Assembly: GCF_000002425.4 (NCBI RefSeq)
Contig: NC_037254.1
Coordinates: 7,546,144 to 7,610,143, forward strand
DNA length: 64,000 nt
Source: Physcomitrium patens
Lineage: Eukaryota > Streptophyta > Bryopsida > Funariales > Funariaceae
Direction: 5' to 3'
Shown here: positions 28,701-38,899 of the stretch, one piece after another
Position numbering within the stretch: the first letter of the stretch is position 1
Layout: each line of letters opens with the position of its first letter
Notes under the pieces: model-generated
What the model was told of the DNA's origin: nothing
Databases searched by the model: none
The model's input: only the letters and a program-made list of their open reading frames with translations
Translations under genes and position numbers: made by a program

Positions 28701-29070
28701 CTAAGCATTCAGCTTTCTTCTGGCGTAATTCTGGGTGAATTGGAATTGGTTGCTCTCCTTCTTCAAAAACAGAAGAGATCTTTGCCTCCTTCTTCTCTTG
28801 AACGTTTGCAAGCTCGGGAAAAAGAGTCGACAAGGACTTCAGTACAGAGGATGATGGTGGTTTCGAGGATGCGGACATCTCAGACCCAGGACCTGGCGGT
28901 GACAACCGAGGAAGTTGGTTCTGCGCATTTGCAACCGAGGTAAAACTCCGCTTCTGAGCTTTGGGCATCTGCGTTTGAAGCCATGCTTGCTGAAGTTGTG
29001 CAGCAAGTGGAGACACCTCTCCTGTTCCTACAGGGGAATCCCCCGATCTCTCATGCTTACTTCCAGCCAT
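25701..29070 (-). CDS. GRAS transcriptional regulator, LISCL (SCL9/14/33-like) type, five exons
   Basis: Exons on the minus strand: 27860-29070, 27353-27479, 26856-27135, 26398-26675 and 25701-26129, totalling 2325 bp (774 residues) with matching phases and GT-AG introns. GRAS proteins are plant nuclear co-regulators. Residues 396-774 are the GRAS domain: leucine heptad I opening DLLIRCAQAVEQ, VHIID box (506-510, followed by YGILYGIQWP), LRITGI, PFYRE-type FFMSRFREAL, then RVERSETYRQWQ and a C-terminal SAW region (GAWFLLGWKERI, about 750-760). The long acidic N-terminus carries the LISCL-type motif LTDILMDENVEEKKCMF (228-244). Three introns fall inside and one at the edge of the GRAS domain, unlike the intronless GRAS genes common in flowering plants. 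ATG 29070 is the first ATG of the frame; a few upstream in-frame codons lack an ATG. Role beyond family is not known from sequence. Confidence 0.93.
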
Positions 29071-31404
29071 TGCCGTAATTACCACGTGAAAGGGTTCGGA
29101 ATATACTCGACCTTTAGCGTTTCCCTGTGCTTACAAATAAAGGTACGCTCTTGCATTGAGCTTATGGTCTTCTTTTCCCTAATTCAGCTCTTGCTTCTTG
29201 CTTAGCTTGTCTCCCAACACCCCCTTACAACAGCCCGTATCTCTTCCACTTCCTCAGCTGCTTTTGTCCTGTGCTCTATGATTCTGATTTGGTTTAAACC
29301 CCTGATCCAATACGTTCTCTTCAATATTCAAACCCACAGCACCGAACAATACCGAATGACTTTAAGTAACTTGATTTCTCTCCTTCCAAAAACAGCATTC
29401 TGCAACCATTAACAATAGAGACACAAACCCCTAGACATGAGAACCCAAACAGAAGAACTTACGACATATACTCGTCACCTTCACAATATTACAGGTCAAG
29501 CTGTGTGCGTTTCATGGTGCATGTTTACATGCGCGTGATTTTCACCCCCAGATAGAAATACGCACAACGTTCAAGGTATAGTAGATTTTTGAAGCTTCTA
29601 GACTCCTTCTACACTTTCACTCGCATCACCTTAGCCCAAATTTAATCATCATTCGATATAAGGACCTAACACCTATCACCTGATTCCATCAACCCTGGCT
29701 CACTTATCTAGGCAGAAATTGGTACGTAAACGTCCAAAATCTACAAGTCAATTAAGCCTGTACGCCCTTGGACAGAAAGTCTAGAAAAGCGCTCTTACTT
29801 TCAAACCCGTCCAAACTACCATAGTTCGCAGAAGAAATGTCTTCTTGTATACAAAGACTACTAGACCACCCCATCTCCATACTCCGACGTGCGCCTCTAG
29901 TCCAATACTGCACTGATCTTCTTTCTTCTTCCTCATCCAAATTTCAAGAAGCCACTCGTTACGAACCCCAAAGGCAAGAAAGAACCCAATTCCCACTTTT
30001 CGTGACTGCTCCTCTCCCCTAGTCAGCACCATCTCCCACACACACACAACCGGCACCAACCTGACAAACACGCTCCTTCCCAACCCGTCCGATTTGCTCC
30101 ATGCCCGCTGCAAATGACGTTACCCCATCACAAACCCTGGCAGCATTGCACAGCAGCGACAACTCTGCCAACAACTGCAGCGCTAAAAGGCAAAAAGACA
30201 GGAAAAACAAAAACAAAAAGAAGAAGCTTGAGAGCTAGCTCAGGACACGAGAAGAGAGGGCACAAATGGCAACTATGCATCCCCCTTGCGCGCCCAAACC
30301 TCGATCCCTTGTATGCACCAAATCAACGGATTTCCACATCTACCATAAGGCAGCAGCAACACTTCTATCCTCGCGGACCCACCACCGCCCATTCCATTCA
30401 ATTGGCCACTCTGGGTAGATCTGCAGCGGAGAAAGCCAGGGTTTGTTAAAATACAAAAGTCCCCAAACGAAGATCCTCGCGGTCATTCATTCATGCGCAG
30501 ATCTTTCCAGAAGCCAGCTCGAACAAATCCGATACTCCTCGTCTCGTATTGTACGTGGGTACCACGTATTTCATGGTATGTGCCAGGTGCACATCCAGTT
30601 CCTCCTCCCCTCCATTCCCCCGCCCCTCTTCAAAACCTATGCCCGGACTCATCCATCTCCGGTTTTGTGTGCTCGTAGAATCATTCGGTGGAAAGTAGTC
30701 GGAATTCTCTCATTCTCTCTCATTCTGTGTGTGTGTGTGTGTGTGTGTGTGTAAGTTTCTCCATACTCGGCGTCGCATCGCTGTGCACATTGATATGCTT
30801 CTCGGTGCTTGGCTTTTTTGACTCATCTCGCATCGTTCCTTTGTTAGTATAAAGGCACACAAATCATCATCTTCTCTTGCATGTAGTTGTTGCGAGTTTT
30901 TTGTTTTATTTATTTATTTATTTTTCTCTTTTTCCTTGTGGATATATATATGTATATACACACTTGGGACAAGCAAAATTGAATACTTGTTGACTTAGCA
31001 ATGGATGTCTAATCCTAAGTACCTTGTTAAGTACAATAGGAAAAAAAAAAAAAAAAAGTTCCAAGAGTCCAGTACTTTTGTCTAGTACTTTTGTCCAAAT
31101 TAATCTATTGGAAGAAAAATATAAATTTTTGTAAGCAAAAGTTTCACAATTGATAGCATTCATAGCACATTTGTCTCCATTTTCAAAGATTCTTGAAAAT
31201 GACTTTATTGAATTAATTGCTGATTTTGAAGCCTATTATTATTATCGATAAAAGAAATATTTGTTTCAATTATAGATTAAAAAATGTGATGAAAACTAGA
31301 GTATTGAAGGATAGTTAAAAAACAATTGTACATTGTGGTTTGATATCTTACTTTAGATTTTTTTTTTTAACTATAAATTTTTTGTTTGATAATTATAAAA
31401 GTGA
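29071..31404. other. GRAS upstream region and spacer
   Basis: 29071 to about 30760 is GC-moderate and presumably the GRAS promoter and leader; frames here are short and unassigned. A (TG)n tract occupies 30725-30752 and a TTTA-rich tract lies near 30902-30925. From 30880 on the DNA turns AT-rich up to the retrotransposon block. Confidence 0.5.
30725..30752. repeat. (TG)n microsatellite
   Basis: About fourteen uninterrupted TG units, the only clear non-TA dinucleotide repeat of this length in the window. Confidence 0.9.
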
Positions 31405-31409
31405 GATTA

Positions 31410-31635
31410 AATCAAGGACATGAATCTCAAAGAAAGAAATCCTTGATATACTCTTGTATCATTGAAAAGAACTAGAAAATTATTTAAAGATGATATAATA
31501 TTGAATTAGAATGACTATTGCTAAAAACAAGAAGACTAGAAAGTTTTGAAAGAAGACTAAAGACTAGAAAGGCATTGACAAGAGTGAAGAAGACTTCATT
31601 CTTGCCTTCATATATACTCTTAACTAGGAGCTATG
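31410..31635 (-). repeat. Element C 3' LTR, distal part
   Basis: The terminal part of C's 3' LTR, ended on the right by the CTATG target duplication (31631-31635) of insertion A. It resumes at 38049. The other LTR of C carries the same stretch at 52043-52270. Confidence 0.88.
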
Positions 31636-32196
31636 TGTCACGGCCATAATCATGTAAGCTAATAATTATATATAAAAATAGGTAGAAGTAAGTAAAAATA
31701 GGTAAAAGTAAGTTAATTCTATAATATTTAATATGGAAGCTTCTTAGGAACTTCCTAGACGCTGCTTTGACTTCATAGGTGTCTTTAATTGACTTTTTGG
31801 ATTAGAAACATGGTCAACAAGTTGGCCATGTGTCACACATGTTATTAGCTTGAAGATCAAGCTAACTATGTGGCTCACACATAGAAAAACTTGCCTTGTA
31901 AGTCAAGGCATGTGCCTTACAAAGTCAACACATATTGGAGGTCCTACAGAACGTCGCCACGTAGCCCCTAGTTAGAGAGTATATATAGAGACAAGAGTGA
32001 AGGCTTCTTCACTCTTGTCAACTCCTTTTTTGCTTCTAGTCTAGTTTCAAGGGTCTCTAGTTTTCTTGTCTTTTGGCAATAGCCATTCCAGTTCCTCTTT
32101 CAATATATATACTTGTTTATATATATTTTGTTACCTCTCTTTGAGTGAAGGCTCACTTGTCTGAATTGTTTTTTCATCGAGTTCTTGTCCTTGACA
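31636..32196 (+). repeat. Element A 5' LTR
   Basis: Begins TGTCA and ends TTGACA. Matches 37503-38043 over its length with scattered, mostly transition differences plus a 20-bp local duplication. Confidence 0.93.
31980..31987 (+). promoter_or_regulatory. Candidate LTR TATA box
   Basis: TATATATA lies in the 5' LTR just before 'gagacaagagtgaag'. The same TATA-plus-AGAGTGAAG arrangement is kept in the 3' LTR of A, in both LTRs of D and, reversed, in C. Conservation among decayed copies suggests the core promoter of the family; the start site is not known. Confidence 0.5.
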
Positions 32197-32219
32197 GATT
32201 GACAAGAGTACACCTACAA

Positions 32220-32228
32220 TATCAGAGT
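32220..32228 (+). other. Possible primer-binding site, displaced
   Basis: TATCAGAGT resembles the TATCAGAGC core complementary to initiator tRNA-Met used by many plant elements. The D copy has TATCAGAGC at 52954-52962. However it lies about 23 bases inside the LTR end instead of next to it, so the assignment is uncertain. Confidence 0.35.
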
Positions 32229-32408
32229 TTTGTCTAATCTTGATTAAAAGTGGATTACCCCTTTTTCTTGATAAGGTATAAGCGTATTAGAAGTTGCGGA
32301 TTACCCTCTTCTAAATTGATATTGTCTTTAGTATTTTCTTTGTCCGCAAGTCCTCTCTTCTATTTGTCTTGAGCGATATTAGACATCTTCTCTCTTCTAA
32401 GTATTATC

Positions 32409-33341
32409 ATGGCAGAACTTCTTGAAATGAAGAGTGCAATGGCACAAATGCAAGAGCAATTGAGGGAGTTAATGCTTGCGATGCATCAACTCAATTTATG
32501 ACCACAAGGAGCAACAAGATTGGCAGAAAGTGAAGATATAGAAATGGTTGGAGCTGCTTCAACATCTGCACCAAACCATGTCCTTTCTCCTATGGTAGAA
32601 CGCCCTTCAAATATTAGAGAACCAAGAATTACCCTACCCGAGAAGTTTGATGGCACCAGATCCAAGTTTCGAGGATTTATCAATCAAGTGCAACTTGTGA
32701 TTGAACTTCAACCCCAAAGCTATCCAACTCCAGGATCACAAGTTAGATTCATTGGTACGCTTCTTTCAGGTTCGGCACTATCATGGTTTTCATCTTTTCT
32801 TGAACGACCAGATCCAATATTGGATAATCTAGAGGCTTTTTTGGCAGAGTTTCGATCCATGTATGGAGAACATGATGCAATTCGTGTTGCAACCAATAAG
32901 ATCCGTATTTTACGATAAGGCGATCGATCAGTAACGTTATATGCTTCACAATTTCGACAACTTGCAACTGATATCAAGTGGGATGATGCTGCACTTATTA
33001 GCCAATTTCTCTATGGATTACAATATGAGGTAAAAAAATTAATGCTCAACTTACCTGATCCTCAAACATTGAGTCAAGCAATTGACTTTGTTGTGAAGTG
33101 CGATAATCACCTTTTTGAATTTTGATCTGAGAACCGTACAAGTGGACCTCAACGTTACTATAATTCAATGGCAACATCAACACCTCTTCAATACATACAT
33201 TCGGAAGTAGAGGATATGCAAATTGATGCAGTACGTTTCAAACCTCTTACTGAGCAAGAAAAGACTCGTCGTCGTCAAGAAGGATTATGTTTATATTGTG
33301 GAGAACCAAAGCACACTGCTCAACATTGTCCAAAGAAATGA
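32409..33341 (+). pseudogene. Element A gag
   Basis: One frame from ATG 32409 to TGA 33339-33341, about 310 codons, broken by nonsense codons at about 32499, 32916 and 33123. It begins with a Met/Gln-rich helix, continues through a capsid-like region with PEKFDG and WFSSFLERPD text typical of gypsy Gag, and ends in a CX2CX4HX4C zinc knuckle (CLYCGEPKHTAQHC, 33285-33329). Gag packages the RNA. Protease and the rest of pol follow in a different frame. Confidence 0.88.
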
Positions 33342-33421
33342 TGCAATCACAAAATGAGGAGTATGGCTGTGAAAGAAGATAATATGTCGGAAAACGAGTT
33401 TGTCCAGCTACAATAGGGATC

Positions 33422-36400
33422 GTGCGGCTGGAACCTTGCACAACTTCTAGTAAAGGTCATATTCTCTCCTCAGAGCCCTCTCCTTGTTTTATATTAAATG
33501 TTATTTTAGGACCTAAACATTACAAAGTCTCTGCCTTCTTAGATTCAGAATCCTTCTTAGATGAAGAATTTACTAAAAGACATAGCATATCTTTAGTAAA
33601 GAAAACCAAACCTGTTCATGTAGAAGTCATAGATGGTCGTCCATTGTCTTCTGGAGATATTACTCACGAAACCCTTCCTATAGAAGTAATAATCAATGGT
33701 CATAATAGTTTTGTAGTAATTAATATTATTAGATCTCCCTCTAATCCAATTATTTTAGGTTTATCGTGGTTAGAAAAATACAACCCTCAAATAGACTAGA
33801 TTTCCCGAACTCTTACTTTCTCTAAAAGTATAACTAACAATGTAGTTAATCAAGTAGAGAGTCATAAGTCTAGTTCAATTAAACCCGTATTTATAGGTAC
33901 AAAAGCTTTCTTGCATGCTGCTATAAAAGAATCACCATACATTATTTATGCTACACCCGTTTCTACTGGTGAAAAGACTTCAAGTGGCATTCCAAGCCAA
34001 TATCAAGAATTTCAAGATGTATTTGAAAAGAAGAATGCGGATACACTCTGGAACATCGTCCCTCTGATTGCTCAATTGACCTTCAAGAAGGAGCACAACC
34101 GCCATTCGGACCAATCTACAATTTATCACAAAATGAGTTGGTTGAACTCAAGGAGTATATTGAAGAAAATCTAGCCAAGAATTTCATACGCCATTTTAAA
34201 TCTCCAACAGGAGCTCCAATTCTATTTGTGAAGAAAAAAGATGGATCATTGCGGATGTGTGTTGATTATTGAGGACTCAACAAGATTACCATCAAAAATA
34301 GGTATCGACCACCTTTAATATCTGGACTTCTTGATCAACTGAATCAAGCTAAGATCTATACAAAAATAGATCTTCGGGGAGCATACAATCTAGTACGCAT
34401 CAAAGAAGGAGATGAATGGGAGACTACGTTTCGAACTAGGTATGGACATTTTGAATACAACGTCATACCTTTTGGACTTACAAATGCACCAGCAGCTTTT
34501 CAACATCTAATAAATGATGTTTTTCAAGAGTTTTTGGACGATTTTATAGTCTGTTATCTAGACGACATCTTGATCTATTCTAAGAATTTAGAAGAATATG
34601 AACTTCATGTTCATCGTGTGTTACAAAAATTAAGAGATGCAAGACTCTATGCCAACATTAAAAAGTGTGTGTTCCACACTACTCAAGTCGATTTCTTAGG
34701 TTACATCATTTCAAATGATGGACTTATGATGGATTCTAAAAAAGTTCAAACAATTATAGACTGGAAGATCTCTAAAACGGTAAGAGATGTCCAATGTTTT
34801 TTGGGATTTGCCAACTACTATTAGATCTTCATCAAAGACTTCTCTCGAGTTGCAACACCACTTCCATGTTTGACTTGTAAAGACAAACTCCAATGGAATC
34901 AAGAAGCGAAAGTTGCTTTTGAATCTTTTAAGATAGCGTTTGTTTCTACACCAATCTTGTATCGTGTTGATTTTTCCAAAGCATTCTTTATGGAAATAGA
35001 TGCATCGGACTTTGCTCTGGGTGCAGTTTTATCAGAAATGGGAACAGATGACAAACTTCATCCAGTAGCCTTTCATTCAAGAAAATTCTCAGCAGCAGAA
35101 ATCAATTATGAGATCCACGACAAAGAACTTCTTGCAATTGTGGATTCTTTTTAAGAATGGTGTCCTTATCTAGAAGGTGCTTCTAGTCCAGTCACCGTGT
35201 ATACGGATCACAAGAACCTCGAATATTTTATGTCAGCTCGCATATTAAATCGTTGCCAAGCTCGTTGGAGCATGTCTTTATCAAGATTTGAGTTCATCAT
35301 CACTTATCGGCTAGGAAAACAACAAGGTTTATCTGATGCCTTGTCTAGACGTTCTTATCTTGCATCAAAAGAAGGAGATGCACCTTTTGAGCAACAAAGA
35401 ACAGTTCTCTTGAAGCTGGAGCAATTTCATCTTCGAGCAATAAAATCAACATTGACTGTTGATTTAACTTTCCTTAAGCAAGTCCAGTTAAGTATGTCTT
35501 CAGACCCTCTTGTTCATGATATCAAGAACAATTCTTCTAAATCTTATGATCCATCTAAATTTGAATTCAAGAACAATTCTTCTAAATCTCATGATCCATC
35601 TAAATTTGAATTCAAGAACAACCTACTCTATTTCGAAGGACGCCTATATATTCCAGAAGGAGAAGCACGTTTACGTATTCTTCAAGCTCGTCACGACTTC
35701 CCAACAGCAGGACATTTCGAATATAATAAGTCTTTGGAGCTGATATCTAGAGATTTTTGGTGGCCTCAAATGTGGAAGGCAGTTAAAGATTTTGTACAAT
35801 CATGTGATGTTTGCTCAAGATCGAAAACTCCTCATCATCGACCTTTTGGACTTCTTCAGCCATTATCCATTCCAGAACAACCATGGTCTTCTGTTTCTAT
35901 GGACTTCATCACGGATCGTCCAATCTCAGGTTCTTATGACTCTATATTCGTGATAGTAGATCGTTTTACCAAGATGGCACATTTTGTACCATGTACAAAA
36001 TCTATCACAGGTGAAGAAACAGCTAAGCTCTTTCTTGACAATATCTATCGCTATCATGGATTATCCAAGGATATTATATCAGATAGGGGAACTCAATTTG
36101 TATCAAGATTTTGGCGGACTCTTTTGAAGATTCTTAAAGTGGATATAAAACTATCCTCGGTATTCCATCCTCAAACTGATGGACAAACAGAGCGTGTTAA
36201 TCAAGTTTTGGAGCAATATTTAAGATGTACCATTAATTACCAACAAGATGATTGGACAACTCTTTTGCCATTGGCAGAGTTTGCTTACAATAATACGGTA
36301 CACTCTTCTACAAAACAAACACCTTTCTTTGCTAATTATGGTTATCATCCACGACTTGATACTTTTGACTTTTCAAAAGTTGATAATCCTACTGCGAAAG

Positions 36401-36939
36401 ATTTGGCAATTCATTTATCAGAGCTACATGCAACGATGAAGGTGTAGTTAAAAGAGGCTTAAGAACAACAAAAGGCCAATGCAGATGTCTATTGAAAGGA
36501 ATAACCATCATTCGTCTCGGGTGATAAGGTATGGCTACTTCGTCGCAATATCAAGACCACTCGTCCTTGTGACAAGTTGGACTATCGAAGGCTGGGACCA
36601 TTTTCTATTTCTGCACAAATCAATCCAGTTGCATATCGTTTAGATCTACCAGAGTCAATGAAAATCCATCCAGTATTCCATGTATCTCTTCTTGAACCAT
36701 ACAAGACAGTGGACATACCAAGAAGACGACAAACTCCACCTCATTCTATAGAAGTGGACAATAATGAAGAGTTTGAAGTAGAAGAAGTCTTAGATTCAAG
36801 GCGGCGCCGAAATAAATTAGAATATCTTATCCATTGGCGCGGATATGGTATTAGTGAATGCACATGGGAGCCAATAAAGAATCTTGTAAATACAGCAAAG
36901 GCAGTGGAGGCTTTTCATCGACGACATCCATCAAAATGA
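33422..36939 (+). pseudogene. Element A pol: protease, RT, RNase H, integrase, chromodomain
   Basis: Protease lies near 33500-33800, but its active site reads DSE where family members have DSG. After a 1-base loss near 34045 the frame continues uninterrupted in phase to 36939. RT spans about 34160-34850 with YLDD intact (34555-34566); RNase H about 34950-35350 with EIDASDFALGAVLS; the integrase zinc-binding segment and core (DFITDRP, SDRGTQF, then the Glu of DGQTERVNQ) about 35640-36350; and a chromodomain about 36770-36910 (EVEEVLD, YLIHWRGY, CTWEP). Nonsense codons at about 34270, 34822, 35152, 36445, 36460, 36493 and 36502 are all one transition from Arg, Trp or Gln codons. The chromodomain marks it as a chromovirus. 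Confidence 0.92.
35524..35613 (+). repeat. 45-bp tandem duplication in integrase region
   Basis: Two 45-bp units (35524-35568 and 35569-35613) each encode KNNSSKS(Y/H)DPSKFEF and differ at one base. Copies C and D have a single unit at the same place. The duplication keeps the frame. Confidence 0.9.
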
Positions 36940-37039
36940 AGATGAAAACCTTCTTTATAAAAGAAACAACATTTAGGCAAGATAACATTCTACTTTCAAT
37001 TCTTGTTCGTAGCTTCGTTGTAGTAGTGGTGCTCAGGAG

Positions 37040-37461
37040 ATGGAGAACCAACAACCAGCGGATTTAACTCAAGAGCCTTTATTTGCTGACCTGTCAGACG
37101 AGACATTATGATTGTCACAACCTTCAAGACGACGCAATCGAGATGAAGATCTTCAAGAACTACATGTTCTTCCTCGAATAGATGGTGAGATACAACGAAT
37201 TTGGTATCACAATTTGGGAAGGGACTCTCGATGTTTGGTGATTTGTTAGAGGTAGGAACAACTCTTGATGGTGTTCTAAATATTCTATTCGAAAGAAGTT
37301 ACGAAGGCCTCAACAATGATCAAATAACTGGGTGGTCTTTTCGCCCTGGTATGGGACACTACCAATGGTTGAGAGGCCCTATCAATCATCTTCGAAGAGA
37401 ACAAAGATCAGAGTATGTGGCGAATATAATTCGTCGCATTATAGATTTTCTCAACATATGA
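37040..37461 (+). pseudogene. Element A extra frame between pol and 3' LTR, unknown function
   Basis: From ATG 37040 to TGA 37459-37461 there are 419 bases, one short of 140 codons. A single-base loss near 37250 and one TGA near 37109 are the only breaks compared with copy D (57716-58138). The first third is acidic and polar, the middle is Arg-rich, and the last third contains LFERSYEGLNNDQI and PGMGHYQWLRGPINHL, ending in RREQRSEYVANIIRRII. That last part is also present in C at 38389-38616. It has no membrane segment, so it is not an env-like frame, and I recognise no domain. Position is about 100 bp after the pol stop. Confidence 0.75.
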
Positions 37462-37489
37462 TGACTGCTCCTCGTAGAACTCGTTCCTA

Positions 37490-37499
37490 GAAGGGGGGG
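37490..37499 (+). other. Element A polypurine tract
   Basis: GAAGGGGGGG, three bases before the 3' LTR start at 37503, in the position expected for plus-strand priming. Confidence 0.8.
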
Positions 37500-37502
37500 T
37501 AA

Positions 37503-38043
37503 TGTCATGGCCATAATCATGTAAGCTAATAATTACATATAGAAATAGGTAGAAGTAAGTTAATTCTATAATATTTAATATGAAAGCTTCCTAGGAACTT
37601 CCTAGACGCTGCTTTGACTTCATAGGTGTTTTTAATTGACTTTTTGGATTAGAAACGTCATCAACAAGTTGGCCATGTGCCACACATGTTATTAGCTTGA
37701 AGATCAAGCTAACTATGTGGCCTTCACGTAGAAAAACTTGCCTTGTAAGTCAAGGCATGTGCCCTACAAAGTCAACACATATTGGAGGTCCTATAGAACA
37801 TCACCACGTAGCCCCTAGTTAGAGAGTATATATAGAGACAAGAGTGAAGGCTTCTTCACTCTTGTCAACTCCTTTTTTGCTTCTAGTCTAGTTTCAAGGG
37901 TCTCTAGTTTTCTTGTCTTTTGGCAATAGCCATTCAAGTTCCTCTTTCAATATATATACTTGTTTATATATATTTTGTTACCTCTCTTTGAGTAAAGGCT
38001 CACTTGTCTGAATTGTTTTTTCATCGAGTTCTTGTCCTTGATA
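37503..38043 (+). repeat. Element A 3' LTR
   Basis: 541 bp, begins TGTCATGG and ends CTTGATA (the 5' copy ends in TTGACA, so the CA end has changed to TA). It is followed directly by the CTATG target duplication. Confidence 0.93.
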
Positions 38044-38048
38044 CTATG

Positions 38049-38347
38049 TGGTAATATCTTATATATTGACTTTACAAGATACATATCTTAACTTATAAAG
38101 CAACTTTTATTTATGTGTATCACATACTTAGCTTGTTCCATAAGCTACTAAGACGTGGTTAACTTATTGACCAAGTTTTTGGCCTACTAATCAACTATAA
38201 ATACATGTTAAGTCAAAGCAATATTTATGCAGCTTCTAGGAAGCTTCTCTAAAAGGTGTTAAAAGATTAACTTACTTTTATCTATTTTTACCTACTTCTA
38301 TCTAATCATATAGGTATTTATTAGAGTATATATGTATATCTATGACA
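38049..38347 (-). repeat. Element C 3' LTR, proximal part
   Basis: Continues the LTR begun at 31410 once element A is removed. The joined text 'ggagctatgtggtaatatc' agrees with C's other LTR near 52240-52260. It ends at TATGACA, the reversed TGTCATA start. Confidence 0.88.
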
Positions 38348-38388
38348 TCATCTTCTTTTTTAATGTAGAGTTCCATGAAGAGTGGTCT

Positions 38389-38616
38389 TCATCTGTTGAA
38401 GAAATCCAAGATGTGGTAAATTATATTTGTCACATACTTTGATCTTTGTTTTCTTTGAAGATGGTTGATAGGTCCTTTCATCCATCGATAGTGGCCCATA
38501 CCAGGGCAAAAAGATGACCCTATTATTTGATCATTGTTGAGGCCTTCATAACTTCCTTCAAATAAAATATTTGAAACATTGTCAAGAATTGTTTCTACCT
38601 CTGATAAAATCATCAA
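38389..38616 (-). pseudogene. Element C extra frame, partial
   Basis: A 75-codon open frame matching the last half of the extra frames of A and D: ILFEGSYEGLNNDQI, PGMGHYRW and GPINHLQRKQRS are recognisable. It lies between C's chromodomain and its 3' LTR, the same place as in A and D. The upstream part (38617-38830) is broken by stops. Confidence 0.7.
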
Positions 38617-38899
38617 ACATCAAGAGTCTCTTCCAAGGTCGTGATACCAAACACGTTGTACCTCGTTATCTATTCCAAGAAGGACATGTCATTCTTGAGG
38701 ATCTTCATCTTGATTACATCATCTTAAAGGTTGTAGCAATCATAATTTCTTGTCTAATAAGTTAACAAATGAAAGTTCTTGAGTTGAATCTGTTGGTTGT
38801 TGATTTTCCATCTCTTTAATATCACAAATATATAAAAGCTATAAAAAAAGGATAGAATGTAGACTATTATCTTCCTTTAATCTTGTTTCTTTTATAACA

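Larger units (their letters stand above)
31636..38043 (+). mobile_element. Element A: Ty3/gypsy chromovirus, nearly full length
   Basis: A 6.4-kb element with LTRs of 561 and 541 bp and a perfect 5-bp target duplication CTATG (31631-31635 and 38044-38048). The 20-bp length difference is a short duplication in the 5' LTR near 31680-31710. The inside carries gag, pol (protease, RT, RNase H, integrase, chromodomain), a conserved extra frame and a purine tract. Nonsense codons and one frameshift near 34045 make it non-autonomous. It inserted into the 3' LTR of element C. It is the best preserved member of its family here, with an intact YLDD in RT. Confidence 0.93.

Noticed and set aside
29752-30113. 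Minus-strand frames upstream of the GRAS gene as an extra exon
   Set aside because: They do not join in phase to the GRAS start region and show no domain; the region is better read as leader and promoter.
37201-37461. 86-codon frame taken as a complete small gene
   Set aside because: It begins with TTG and comparison with copy D shows it to be the 3' part of a longer 140-codon frame with a 1-base loss.
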